From an uncultured Oscillospiraceae bacterium (GTDB taxonomy: Bacteria > Bacillota > Clostridia > Oscillospirales > Oscillospiraceae): DNA of 64,000 nucleotides. Made by a program: the position numbers and the translations under genes. The stretch spans positions 50,626-114,625 of the forward strand of contig CAKTVG010000006.1 in the NCBI GenBank assembly GCA_934622035.1, in the 5' to 3' direction. Positions 25,061 through 34,145 of this stretch are shown piece after piece (positions within the stretch are counted from its first letter, which is position 1; each line of letters begins with the position of its first letter). The notes beneath the pieces were generated by a model. It searched no databases. It worked only from the letters and a program-made list of their open reading frames with translations, and was not told where the DNA came from.

Positions 25061-27448
25061 TCAGCACTCCCCCAGGAGTTCCAACTGCTCTTTCAGCAGT
25101 CCTTTTTCGACATCGCCCAGCGCAAGCGCTTCGATCCACTTGAGCCACGCCGCACGATCAACGATGCTTTTCGCAGTTTCCCATTGTGCTTCCTTATTTT
25201 GGTTGTCCATCTCCTGCCGCAGAAAGCATTGCAGCATTCGTTCGCGCACGGTCTCGGCATCGCTTTTTTCCTGCGGTGTGACCAGCAGCTCTGCATTCTC
25301 CGAAGCCTCAAGCGTGAAGCTCGCCTGCAAGCAGCGATTGTGTCGCAGCACAGGCTGTGCGGGTCTGCCCGCAACGGTGAGACTGCACGCGCCATCCTCC
25401 ACGTTTTTGAAATATATATGATAGGTCAGTTTTCTTGTTCCGCAAATACGCAGGCGCAGTCTCTCGGATATCCTCTGCTGGCAGAACTGCGTCCGCGCAC
25501 CGTTTTCCTCAATCAGATCGTAGCTACCGTCGCCGGTGTAGACGAAAACGTCCAGTGCCTCCGGCGCGGAGCAGGCGTTGTCCTGCGCTTCATCCAGCGG
25601 CAGGATACAGCCCGCCCTTGCAAATACAGGCATACTGCCGCTGTCGCGCCAAACCGTGACCCAGCGCCCACCGGTGTAAATCCCGTCGGTGAAAATGTCC
25701 GTCCAGCGTCCAGGAGGGAGCCAGACACGCTTTGCTGCAATGCCGCGTGCCTGCGATTTTTCCGTGATGGGCGCAACCAGCAGCTCGCCAAACAGATACT
25801 GATGGTCGGCTTCGTAGGCTGCAGCCTCCTCCGGCCATTCGTAATACATCGGCCGTACCGGCAGGACGCCCTCGAGCGCGTTTCTCCACGATGCGCTGTA
25901 AAGGTAAGGAACCAGCCTACGCCGCAGGCGCAGCCATTTCTCCGCCATGGCGCGCACCGGCGCGGAGAACGTCCACGGCTCCTTCGACGCGGTGACTGAC
26001 GGGCAGCAATGCAGTCGGTTGATCGGGCTGAACACGCCGAATTGCAGCCAGCGCAGGTATAGCTCCTCATCGCGCAGACCTCGATGGTGGCCGCCGATGT
26101 CGTGGCTCCACCAGCCATAGCCCGCATTCGCCGCCGTCGCGGTGAAATAGGGCATATAGTCCAGGAATTCCCAGTCCATGTGCGTATCACCGCTGAAGCC
26201 GACAGGATAGCGGTGTGAGCCGATACCCGCGTAGCGCGATAGGATCAGCCCTTCTCCCCTGCGCTGCACTCTATCGAGATAGTGATAGTGGTTCAGCGCC
26301 CACAGGGGATCCAGCCCCGCAAGTGCAGAGGTCTTGCCCTGCTGCCAGTCGATCCACCAGAAATCGACGCCCTCGTCCTCCAACGGATGATGCAGTAGCT
26401 CCAGATATGCGTTCACGAATCGCGGATTTGCAATTTGAAATGGCACGACCAGCTTTTCCGACGGGTCAAGTCCCATGCGCTCGGCCATGGCGCGATAGGG
26501 CTTTTCGTACCAGCGCACACCCAGCGCAGGATGCAGATTGAGCGAGATATGCATCCCGCGCGCGTGAAGCTCCCGCAAGAGCGCCATGTGGTCGGGAAAG
26601 AGCGCTTCATTCCATGTGTAGCCCGTCCAGCCGTCTGTACCGCCGTGCGCCTCATCGTCCAACCCCTTTTCCCGCAGGCCGAAATCGCGGTCGATTTGGA
26701 CATAGTGCCAGTCCATATCGATAACGGCGACAGAGACGGGAATCCCGTCATCGGAAAAATTATCCATCAGGTTCAAATATTCCTGCTGCGTATACGGCCA
26801 ATAGCGGCACCACCAGTTGCCAAGTGCCCAGCGCGGAAGCACCGGTGTGCATCCACACAGGCGATAGAGTGCACGCACGGCGGCAGGATAGTCGTGCCCG
26901 TAGGCAAAGACATAGCGGTCCGTCCCGCTGCGCGGAAGCAGTCGGCCGTCCGGAAGCAGCAGCAGGCTGTGTGAATCGTCGTAGACCGCCGCGCCGTTTT
27001 TTGCGCAGACACCCGGCTCCAGAGGAATGTGCGCGCGGTCGTAGCGCGTTACGTCGGGATGTTCGCGCAGATGCTCGCCGTTGGTGTCAAGGGTGCTACA
27101 GGTGCCGAGCAGATTCTCGGCATTGTCCAGCTTGGCGCGGCTGCCGTCGGCAAACTCGACCTCGCTGTTTTCCAGCCGCTGCGGATCGAGATTTAGGGTC
27201 AGCGCCGCCGTTTTGAGGAGGATGCGGCCGTTTTCGCAGCGCCATGTGTATTCGACCGCCGGAAAATCGCGGTACCAAACCGCCTGCGTCGCCTCGTCTG
27301 TAAAGCTGCCGCACTCGATACGGAACAGGCGGTCAGTTAGAACCGTCACGCGCGTGTCGCCGCAGCGCAGAATGTTCTCACGCACGGCCTGCGGCCTTGC
27401 CGTGATGCAAAGATGCGGCCGCAGCGCGGCTCCCTCCTGTTTGGTCAT
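25061..27448 (-). CDS. Glycoside hydrolase family 31, cytoplasmic
   Basis: The 795-residue protein has the GH31 layout: N-terminal beta-sandwich, a (beta/alpha)8 barrel and C-terminal beta domains. The nucleophile is Asp367 in FWWIDWQQGK and the acid/base Asp421 in FSGDTHMDWE. GH31 enzymes hydrolyse alpha-glucosidic, alpha-xylosidic or related bonds by retention, and the exact linkage cannot be told here. There is no signal peptide, so it acts on imported sugar. A helical C-terminal tail of about 90 residues follows the usual end of the family. Its start overlaps the stop of the upstream lipoprotein GH31 (ATGA), and it is the last gene of the long import operon. Downstream DNA (24898-25060) shows no clear terminator. 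Confidence 0.88.
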   Translation of the reverse strand: MTKQEGAALRPHLCITARPQAVRENILRCGDTRVTVLTDRLFRIECGSFTDEATQAVWYRDFPAVEYTWRCENGRILLKTAALTLNLDPQRLENSEVEFADGSRAKLDNAENLLGTCSTLDTNGEHLREHPDVTRYDRAHIPLEPGVCAKNGAAVYDDSHSLLLLPDGRLLPRSGTDRYVFAYGHDYPAAVRALYRLCGCTPVLPRWALGNWWCRYWPYTQQEYLNLMDNFSDDGIPVSVAVIDMDWHYVQIDRDFGLREKGLDDEAHGGTDGWTGYTWNEALFPDHMALLRELHARGMHISLNLHPALGVRWYEKPYRAMAERMGLDPSEKLVVPFQIANPRFVNAYLELLHHPLEDEGVDFWWIDWQQGKTSALAGLDPLWALNHYHYLDRVQRRGEGLILSRYAGIGSHRYPVGFSGDTHMDWEFLDYMPYFTATAANAGYGWWSHDIGGHHRGLRDEELYLRWLQFGVFSPINRLHCCPSVTASKEPWTFSAPVRAMAEKWLRLRRRLVPYLYSASWRNALEGVLPVRPMYYEWPEEAAAYEADHQYLFGELLVAPITEKSQARGIAAKRVWLPPGRWTDIFTDGIYTGGRWVTVWRDSGSMPVFARAGCILPLDEAQDNACSAPEALDVFVYTGDGSYDLIEENGARTQFCQQRISERLRLRICGTRKLTYHIYFKNVEDGACSLTVAGRPAQPVLRHNRCLQASFTLEASENAELLVTPQEKSDAETVRERMLQCFLRQEMDNQNKEAQWETAKSIVDRAAWLKWIEALALGDVEKGLLKEQLELLGEC

Positions 27449-30096
27449 GACGTTTCTCCTCCCAGCGTCCAGTTTTCGGTGGGTGTGCCGTTTTCAGTGA
27501 GCGTTGTGCCGTCGAATTTGACCGCGACACTCGTTTGGTTTCCATAATCATACCACGTATATTCGCCGTTTCCATGAAATACCAAATAGTTTATGTTGAC
27601 ATAATCTTCTGCATCATTGCCGATATAGCTTGCGAGCTGCCCTGTCTGCGCAGTGTTGACCGGCAGAATGGCGCCCTCGCGCACAAACACCGGAATTTCG
27701 TCCGCCGCGACAGGAATCTGATACACGCCGCCCTCATAGCGTGCGCCGGTAAAGAAATGATACCAGATACCGTCGGGCAGATAGACCTCCGCGTGCTTCG
27801 CGTTCGGCTTCGTCACGGGCGCAACAAGCAGCTCCCGTCCGAACAGATATTGAAATTCATAGTCCGCCGCTGCGCTGTCCTGTGGGAAAGCGTAGGCCAT
27901 GCTGCGCATCAGAGGTTCGCCGCTCTCAGCGGCCCATTTTGCCTCGGTGTAAATGTAAGGAATCAGATTCATGCGCAGGTTCGCATAGTAGCGATAGGTT
28001 TCCAGGCAGGCATCCTCTCCCTTACGCTGCGCCATATTCCACGGCGTGCGCGCCTGCGAGGGCTGCGGATCACCGGAATTCTCCGAATGCACCTGCATCA
28101 CCGCCGAAAATGCCGCCTGCGCCACGCTGCGCTGATAAAGCTCCGCCGAGGGAACGTCGCCGCTGAAGCCCGCAATGTCCCACGCGACAAAGGGAATGCC
28201 TGACTGACTCGCGCTGAGCGTCGCACGGATGGCCGCCTGAAACGCCTTGAAATCCGAGTTCTGGTCGCCCACCCAGCAAAGCGGATGCTTCTGCATCCCG
28301 CTGCCTCCCGCACGGCTGAAGGTCACGAAATCGCCCGAAAGCGCCGTGCCGAAGTCGTAGTAAGCCTGCGCATAGAGGTCGGGATAAGCGTTACGCAGCT
28401 CATCGCCCCTGCGTCCGTCAGAGGCCGTAACGCCGCGTCCCCAGACAAATTCCCCTCCGTCTGTCTTGAAGCCGTCGATGCCGATGTCCTCGATCAGATA
28501 ACGCCGCTTTTCCAAAAACCAGTCCGTCGCCTCTCGGTCGGTAAAGTCCAAAAGCAGAGAATTGCCGAACCATGTTCCGGCGGGCAGTCGGTAGGTGCCG
28601 CCGTCCTCGGTTTGCAGGACGTAGCCCTGCTCGGCTGCGTAAATCTGATCGCGCACAGACTGTGCCGTCGCCTTCACATCATATTTGAGCACCGGGATCT
28701 GCCAGAGAATACAGCGGATGCCGTTTTCATGGAGCTGCTGCACCATGCCCTTGGGATCCGGCCAGCGGCCTGTGAACGTAAAGTCCTCGTAGCGCAGCGC
28801 GGTCTCGCCCGCCACGGTTTCAAACTCGGAATCATTGAAGGTATAAAAGGTCTGCTCGTCGCTCCACGCCTCGATGACGATTACGCCGGTGGGAATCTGC
28901 GCTTCCAGCGTTGCGTCTAGCTGCTCGAGGATCTCCGACTGTCTGTTCCACTCGTTCGCGGAAATCCACGGGCTGAACGCCCACACCGGCGGTAGTACGG
29001 CGTGACCGGCCGTCTCGGCATAGGACGCAGCAATCTGCGCGTTGTCCCCTGTGAAGAGATGCAACGGCAGCACAAACTCCTCCGAGCCGCCCAGATGCGC
29101 CTCAATGACGCAGGCCGCATCCGACTGCGCACAGAGATCGAAGCGGGTATAGTAGGTCGAATCGATGAAAATGCCGTACTTGTCCGGCACGAAGTAATAT
29201 GGCACAGGCGTGTAGGTTTCGCCGCGTTGCTCCTTGTACCAGTTGACGCAATAGGTATCAACCGACTTGCCGCGCTGGTCGAGCGCATCGTATTTCATGC
29301 CGAAGCCGTAAAAGCGGTCGTTTTTTTCCGCGGATAGTCTGAGGCGCACCGCGCGCACCGCCGCGCCGTCTGTCAGCAGTTCGAAGGCCGTGCCGCCAAC
29401 CAGCGCTGTGCCGTCTTTGCACAGGGAAAAGCCGCCGTTTTTTGCCACGGTAAAGGTCATGCGGTCTACCGAAAGCGTTGCAGGGAGAGTCTCGCCGTCC
29501 TCAAGCGTAGCATCGGAAACGAGCAGATGGAGCGTCCCGCCGTCAAACTCGGCGCTGAACGCAGCGTTTTTTTCGCCCGCCGTGCCGGAAACCGTGAGTT
29601 TTTCATCGGAAAGCAGCGCCCGTTCGGGTTGGAAGCGCTCCCACGCCGAAACACGGAACGAGAACGGCCCGAGCCGCTTCTGCGCAATGCCATGTTCGCC
29701 CGCGCAGATCGCATACTGCACCTCGTCGCCGCGTTCCATAGCCGGAAGGCAGGCGAGATACTGCGTCCGTTCGACGCCATCCGTCTGTAAATTGGCTCGC
29801 TTGCTACAAGCAATCGGCTCCATGTCTTGGCCGTTTTTCTTCCATTCAAGCCAAAGCTCCAAGCTACCGAGCTGCTTGCCCGCCGCGACGACAATCTCGG
29901 TTTCCTCTCCTGCAATCGGGTCGCGCGGCGTGCGCTGCCACCACTTTTCCGGCACCTCCTTGCTGCCGTAGAGGTTCTCCCAACCGTAAGGCTCGTGCAG
30001 CAGGCCGTCCGAGGGCAGCGCCGCAGGCGCGGCCTCCTGCGCGGTGCAGGCGGTCAGCAGGAGCAGCAGGACAAGAATCATCAAAATCTTTTTCAT
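27445..30096 (-). CDS. Glycoside hydrolase family 31 lipoprotein
   Basis: The 883-residue enzyme begins with a lipoprotein signal (LLLLLTAC, Cys17), so it is anchored outside the cell. An N-terminal domain of about 120 residues (HEPYGWENLYGS) precedes the GH31 beta-sandwich. The catalytic barrel carries Asp546 in GFKTDGGEF (nucleophile) and Asp611 in WVGDQNSDF (acid/base). The KTDGGE form of the motif is nearer to alpha-xylosidase/alpha-galactosidase-type GH31 than to WNDMNE-type alpha-glucosidases, so the specificity is open. It lies one base after the permease stop and overlaps the next GH31. It probably trims the oligosaccharide before import. Confidence 0.87.
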   Translation of the reverse strand: MKKILMILVLLLLLTACTAQEAAPAALPSDGLLHEPYGWENLYGSKEVPEKWWQRTPRDPIAGEETEIVVAAGKQLGSLELWLEWKKNGQDMEPIACSKRANLQTDGVERTQYLACLPAMERGDEVQYAICAGEHGIAQKRLGPFSFRVSAWERFQPERALLSDEKLTVSGTAGEKNAAFSAEFDGGTLHLLVSDATLEDGETLPATLSVDRMTFTVAKNGGFSLCKDGTALVGGTAFELLTDGAAVRAVRLRLSAEKNDRFYGFGMKYDALDQRGKSVDTYCVNWYKEQRGETYTPVPYYFVPDKYGIFIDSTYYTRFDLCAQSDAACVIEAHLGGSEEFVLPLHLFTGDNAQIAASYAETAGHAVLPPVWAFSPWISANEWNRQSEILEQLDATLEAQIPTGVIVIEAWSDEQTFYTFNDSEFETVAGETALRYEDFTFTGRWPDPKGMVQQLHENGIRCILWQIPVLKYDVKATAQSVRDQIYAAEQGYVLQTEDGGTYRLPAGTWFGNSLLLDFTDREATDWFLEKRRYLIEDIGIDGFKTDGGEFVWGRGVTASDGRRGDELRNAYPDLYAQAYYDFGTALSGDFVTFSRAGGSGMQKHPLCWVGDQNSDFKAFQAAIRATLSASQSGIPFVAWDIAGFSGDVPSAELYQRSVAQAAFSAVMQVHSENSGDPQPSQARTPWNMAQRKGEDACLETYRYYANLRMNLIPYIYTEAKWAAESGEPLMRSMAYAFPQDSAAADYEFQYLFGRELLVAPVTKPNAKHAEVYLPDGIWYHFFTGARYEGGVYQIPVAADEIPVFVREGAILPVNTAQTGQLASYIGNDAEDYVNINYLVFHGNGEYTWYDYGNQTSVAVKFDGTTLTENGTPTENWTLGGETS

Positions 30097-30097
30097 A

Positions 30098-31036
30098 TCA
30101 CTCTCCTGTCAGTCCGGTGCGCTCGATGCTCTCGACAAACTGCTTCTGCACGATGAAATACAGAACGATCAGCGGCAGGATGGTCAAAAGCGTGCCAGCC
30201 AGCCGGATGGACTCATTCAAGGAGCCGCCGGTACTGACGCCAACGGAGGCATAGAGCTTGTTAAAGCGTTCGACAAATTGTTGCAGATGCATGGGCAGCG
30301 TTGTGACCGCGCCCGTGGAATACTGCGGGAGCTGGGTTGTATCGTTCCAGATCCAGATAAAGGAAAAGAGGTAGGTCAGCACCAGTGCGGGCTTTGCCAT
30401 GGGCAACGCGATACGAAAAAACACCGTCGCCGCGCCGGCGCCGTCGATCTTTGCGGCTTCATCCATGGATTTGGGATAGGACCTGAAGAAATTATAATAG
30501 ATCAGCAGAAAAACCGAACTTTTCACACCCTGCCCGAACAAACTGATGAGATATACCGGCCAGATCGTGCCGATGGTGTGATAGGAATTAAAAAGCAGAA
30601 AGCGCGGAATCATGGTGACCTGCGTCGGAATCAGGAAAATGAACACCGCAAGCACCAGCCAAAAGCGCTTACCCGGCACGCGATAGAGCGCAAGTCCGTA
30701 GCCCGCCAGCGCCAGCGTAAAGGTTTGCAGTGCCGCCGGAATGACCGTCATAATGAGCGAATCCTTCAAGCCGTCCCAAAATTGCAGTGTTTTTGCCGCC
30801 TTGACAAAGCTCTCCACGGAAAGATGTGTCGGAATCCACGTCACCGTGGCATCCACAAGGTCCTCCGTGTCCATGAAGCTGACCGAGAGCATATATAAAA
30901 GCGGGTACAAAAACACAAAGCCCATGCCCGTCAGGATGAAATAGGTTGTGAACCTGCCGAGGCGGCTGTCATTGTTGCCGTGGCTGCCGACAAGCCAGTA
31001 TGCGCTCCTGCGCAGCGCGGATTTTCCCGTTTTCAT
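30098..31036 (-). CDS. Carbohydrate ABC permease, MalG type
   Basis: The 312-residue inner-membrane permease has six predicted helices and the EAA loop SMDEAAKIDGAGAATVFFRIALP, which docks an ATPase. I place the start at the ATG at 31036 (MKTGKSALRRS) because AAAGGGGAG precedes it and the ATG overlaps the upstream stop. The longer reading frame adds 26 residues with no ribosome site. It pairs with the MalF-type permease directly upstream. The two helices near the C-terminus (AGTLLTILPLIVLYFIVQ) are standard for CUT1 importers. Confidence 0.9.
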   Translation of the reverse strand: MKTGKSALRRSAYWLVGSHGNNDSRLGRFTTYFILTGMGFVFLYPLLYMLSVSFMDTEDLVDATVTWIPTHLSVESFVKAAKTLQFWDGLKDSLIMTVIPAALQTFTLALAGYGLALYRVPGKRFWLVLAVFIFLIPTQVTMIPRFLLFNSYHTIGTIWPVYLISLFGQGVKSSVFLLIYYNFFRSYPKSMDEAAKIDGAGAATVFFRIALPMAKPALVLTYLFSFIWIWNDTTQLPQYSTGAVTTLPMHLQQFVERFNKLYASVGVSTGGSLNESIRLAGTLLTILPLIVLYFIVQKQFVESIERTGLTGE

Positions 31037-31917
31037 GTGGAACTCCCCTTTCTCGGTCGGAGCAGCAGGAACGCAAGCAGAATCAGCAGCAGCAAGCCGA
31101 AGGCATAGATCCACGAAAGCACCGCCGCATAGCTGTACGGCCGGGCAATGTCACGGATTGCGCCGACAATCTTTCCGTTCGTCGCATCGTCGGCCGCCGT
31201 GCCCATCTCGATGATGGTATAGATCGCGTTGAGCAGGATGATCGGCCGCAGATGCGGCAGCGTGATCTTCCAAAATGCCTCCCATGCCGTCGCGCCGTCG
31301 ATGGCGGCAGCCTCATACATATTGCGGTCGACCTTTTGCAGTCCGGCCAGAAATACAATAATCTGCACGCCGCAGAACCAGAGAATGCGTACGAAGCTGC
31401 TCAAAAACGTCATCAGAATCCGCGCCCAGCCGTAGTCCAGCTCCATCAGAATACTGCGCAGACCCATGATGTCCATGTTGATGCTCATGGCCGAAGATTC
31501 CGTCATCAGCTCGGACATCACAGGGCCGGACATGATGACCACCGGCAGGAAAAACACGATGCGGTAGACCGTCCTGCCGCGGAATTTGCGATTCAGCAGC
31601 AGCGCAATCACAAGGGAAAACACCACAACAAGCGGCGTTCCCAGCAGCACGCTCGCCAGGGATGCAAGGAGCTTTGTGGGATATTCCGTATCCACCGCAA
31701 AGGCCTGCCGGAAATACTCCCAGCCGATCGGCTTCAACTCAATCGCGCCGGGCTTGATCTGTACCTGGTTGAAGCAAATGACAAGAGAATAGACCAGCGG
31801 ATAGGCCGTGATGGCGAAAAAACCGATGAGCCAAGGCAGGAAAAAGAGCGTTCCAGTGATTGTACTGCGGGTGCGCGGACGCAGGCTGCGGCGCGGTTTC
31901 GTCTGATTTCTTTTCAT
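31033..31917 (-). CDS. Carbohydrate ABC permease, MalF type
   Basis: The 294-residue CUT1 permease has a basic N-terminal cytoplasmic tail (KRNQTKPRRSLRPRTRS), six helices and the EAA loop MYEAAAIDGATAWEAFWKITLP. It forms a heterodimer with the MalG-type permease that follows with a four-base overlap. Its own start overlaps the DUF5696-like gene in the same way. This is the second permease pair in the operon. Which of the two binding proteins feeds it is not visible. Confidence 0.9.
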   Translation of the reverse strand: MKRNQTKPRRSLRPRTRSTITGTLFFLPWLIGFFAITAYPLVYSLVICFNQVQIKPGAIELKPIGWEYFRQAFAVDTEYPTKLLASLASVLLGTPLVVVFSLVIALLLNRKFRGRTVYRIVFFLPVVIMSGPVMSELMTESSAMSINMDIMGLRSILMELDYGWARILMTFLSSFVRILWFCGVQIIVFLAGLQKVDRNMYEAAAIDGATAWEAFWKITLPHLRPIILLNAIYTIIEMGTAADDATNGKIVGAIRDIARPYSYAAVLSWIYAFGLLLLILLAFLLLRPRKGSST

Positions 31918-34145
31918 CTTGCGCCTCCCTGTATGACTGTAAAGCCGCCCGGCTGCACGCTGACGCCCTCGGCCGACAGCGCAGCATCGGTATAGTTGAG
32001 GAAAATGTACACGCCGTTGTCATATCCCACGCGAATCAGGCCGTTTTTCAGGCAGCGGTGCGAGACGATGGCGTGTCCCCAGACAGAGGAAAGTCCCTCA
32101 GCCACAGTCTGATAGCTCTCCACGATCTGCGCCCGCCAGTCGGCAAAGCCCGTGGAGAAATAGGCCTCCTGCGCGGTGTTGTAAAGCTCCAGGCTCTCGC
32201 AGCCGGTCACGACGAAGCTCGGTGCCATACCATACTCAATCTGCCGCAGCATACGCTCGGAGGAATAGGACGAGGTGTTGATCGCTCCGCCATACAGCTC
32301 GGTGCAGCCGCTGAGCACAATCTGCAAAAACGGCACGCAATCGGATTCGTAGAGAATCTGGCTGTTGGACACGGGCAGGTCAAAGAATCTGTCCGCATAC
32401 TGCCAGAGATACTGATTCGGACGGTACATGGCGATACGGCTGCCGTCCGCAAGGGATTCCGTCAGTGCGGTCAGGCGCGTCAGGCTCTCGGCGCGCGTCA
32501 CCTCTTTGCCGGAGGTAAAATCACTGTAGAGCTTGTTGCTTGCCTGCGCAAGTGCAAAGTCCGCGCCATAATTGCGAGAAAGCGCCTTCTGCGTGCGCGC
32601 TTCGGCCTCGCTCAAGCGGTAGAGATAGGTATAGGGATACATCCGCGATGCAAGATTGTCGATCCAGCGAATCTCCTGCCGAGAAAGATTGTTCGCAGCC
32701 TCGGTGCGCAGTGTGATCTGATCTTCGTTCGCGGTAATGGGGTCGAGATAGAGGGAGAAGGAGCCGCCCGTCTCGCGAAGCGCGCGGTCGAGTGCGGCAA
32801 TGTCCTCTTTGTTTCCGAGACGGGACAGCAGCTTTGCGCCGCATTCGTTTTTCTTTGCGTAGCAACGCAGCACCATGTCCAGCTTTGTAATCCCCACATC
32901 GGCAAGGCTTTGACGCATTTCCTCCGCCTGTGCGAGCGTGGTAAAGACCTGCGTCGTATTCCAGAGGAAATTCTCCTTTTTATCCGCGCCAAGCACCTCC
33001 AAATGCAGCGGAACCGTGGTATCCCGCTGCGTCAGCGGCGTCAAAACGCCCTGTTCAATCAGCATCTGACGGTAAAGCACCGCCATGCCGTCGTAATTGG
33101 CCTGTTCACCCTGTGTAAAATAGAAGGAAATCCTCGGCGTGACCGCATTGGGCGTTTCCTGATAGACATTTGCCCCCGCGCCCTCCTTGCGGTTGATGTT
33201 TTTCACATACTTCTGGCGAAATTCGAAGCGCGCCGACGCCCAGTTATAGGGATTGTTCGTCTGTGCAGGCGCAGCGACGAGGCTGGCATATTCCGCGCCC
33301 GCGTCCACGACGGCCAGAAAGCCATTCTGCCCCGCGCCGTGTATCATCGCATAGACGGGCATGAGCGCCTGCGCCTCCGGACGGGCGGTGTTGTCCGCAG
33401 TGCTGGCAAGAGATTCTATGCCGTAATCCCTGCCATAGATGCGCGCGGCGTAGGTCGAGCTGTAATTAGCGGGCTTGCGGTAGCGGATAAGCGCGCCGCA
33501 GCCGTCGGGAAGCAGGATGTAGCCGTCCACGGAGTCAGAATAGGAACTGCCAAGGAAGGGCAGAAAGCTCATGGATTTGAGAAAGAAGCCCTCGTCGCGC
33601 TCGATGAGACTGCCGTCCACCAGCTCCAAACTCACGCGGCTGCCCGACCACGAGACCTTTACCTGAAAGGCAATCCCCTGCTCGGAGAAGTCTACGCTGC
33701 AAAGGAGACCCTCCTCTGAGATTTCGTACTTTGCCTTGCCGTCCTTGCCAATGCTAACACGGCTCTCCGCGCCCTCAGCATTCACGCACTCAATGGACAC
33801 AAGACCGTTGCCGTAGCAGCGCCACGCGGTGTTTAGTCCCTCTGCCTCCCCGATGGGCAGTGCGCCCCAGAGATAGCCTGTGGTTTTGTTGTAAATGCGC
33901 AGCGCGGCCTCCTTTCGGTTGAGATAAACTTTGAGTTCCTGTGTTTCTCCGACTTTTTCAAAGCCCTCGGTAGTGAATTGGCTCTCCACCGGCACGTCGG
34001 AGAAAGGATGCACCTGCCGGTTGGAATTGGCCTCCAGCAGACCGTCGGTCAGAGGTGTTTCGTCTGCGGCAAAGGCGCACAGCGCCAGCAGCGCCGCACT
34101 CAAAAGCAGCGCACCGAGCCGGACGAACCATTTACGAGAACACAC
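31914..34145 (-). CDS. DUF5696-like secreted protein
   Basis: This 743-residue protein resembles the DUF5696 family, found next to sugar ABC importers in Clostridia and of unknown function. I place the start at a GTG at 34145, preceded by GAGGAGGT. This gives a short basic N-terminus and a signal/anchor helix (FVRLGALLLSAALLALCAFA). The longer frame would put 26 extra residues in front. A beta-rich N-terminal half (IYNKTTGYLWG, YILLPDGCGALIRY) is followed by a stretch with barrel-like helices and strands (KLDMVLRCYAKKNECG, FSLYLDPITANEDQ), which might be an undescribed glycosidase-like fold. It overlaps the NHL/Yip1 gene by 14 bases and the MalF gene by four. Confidence 0.7.
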   Translation of the reverse strand: MCSRKWFVRLGALLLSAALLALCAFAADETPLTDGLLEANSNRQVHPFSDVPVESQFTTEGFEKVGETQELKVYLNRKEAALRIYNKTTGYLWGALPIGEAEGLNTAWRCYGNGLVSIECVNAEGAESRVSIGKDGKAKYEISEEGLLCSVDFSEQGIAFQVKVSWSGSRVSLELVDGSLIERDEGFFLKSMSFLPFLGSSYSDSVDGYILLPDGCGALIRYRKPANYSSTYAARIYGRDYGIESLASTADNTARPEAQALMPVYAMIHGAGQNGFLAVVDAGAEYASLVAAPAQTNNPYNWASARFEFRQKYVKNINRKEGAGANVYQETPNAVTPRISFYFTQGEQANYDGMAVLYRQMLIEQGVLTPLTQRDTTVPLHLEVLGADKKENFLWNTTQVFTTLAQAEEMRQSLADVGITKLDMVLRCYAKKNECGAKLLSRLGNKEDIAALDRALRETGGSFSLYLDPITANEDQITLRTEAANNLSRQEIRWIDNLASRMYPYTYLYRLSEAEARTQKALSRNYGADFALAQASNKLYSDFTSGKEVTRAESLTRLTALTESLADGSRIAMYRPNQYLWQYADRFFDLPVSNSQILYESDCVPFLQIVLSGCTELYGGAINTSSYSSERMLRQIEYGMAPSFVVTGCESLELYNTAQEAYFSTGFADWRAQIVESYQTVAEGLSSVWGHAIVSHRCLKNGLIRVGYDNGVYIFLNYTDAALSAEGVSVQPGGFTVIQGGAR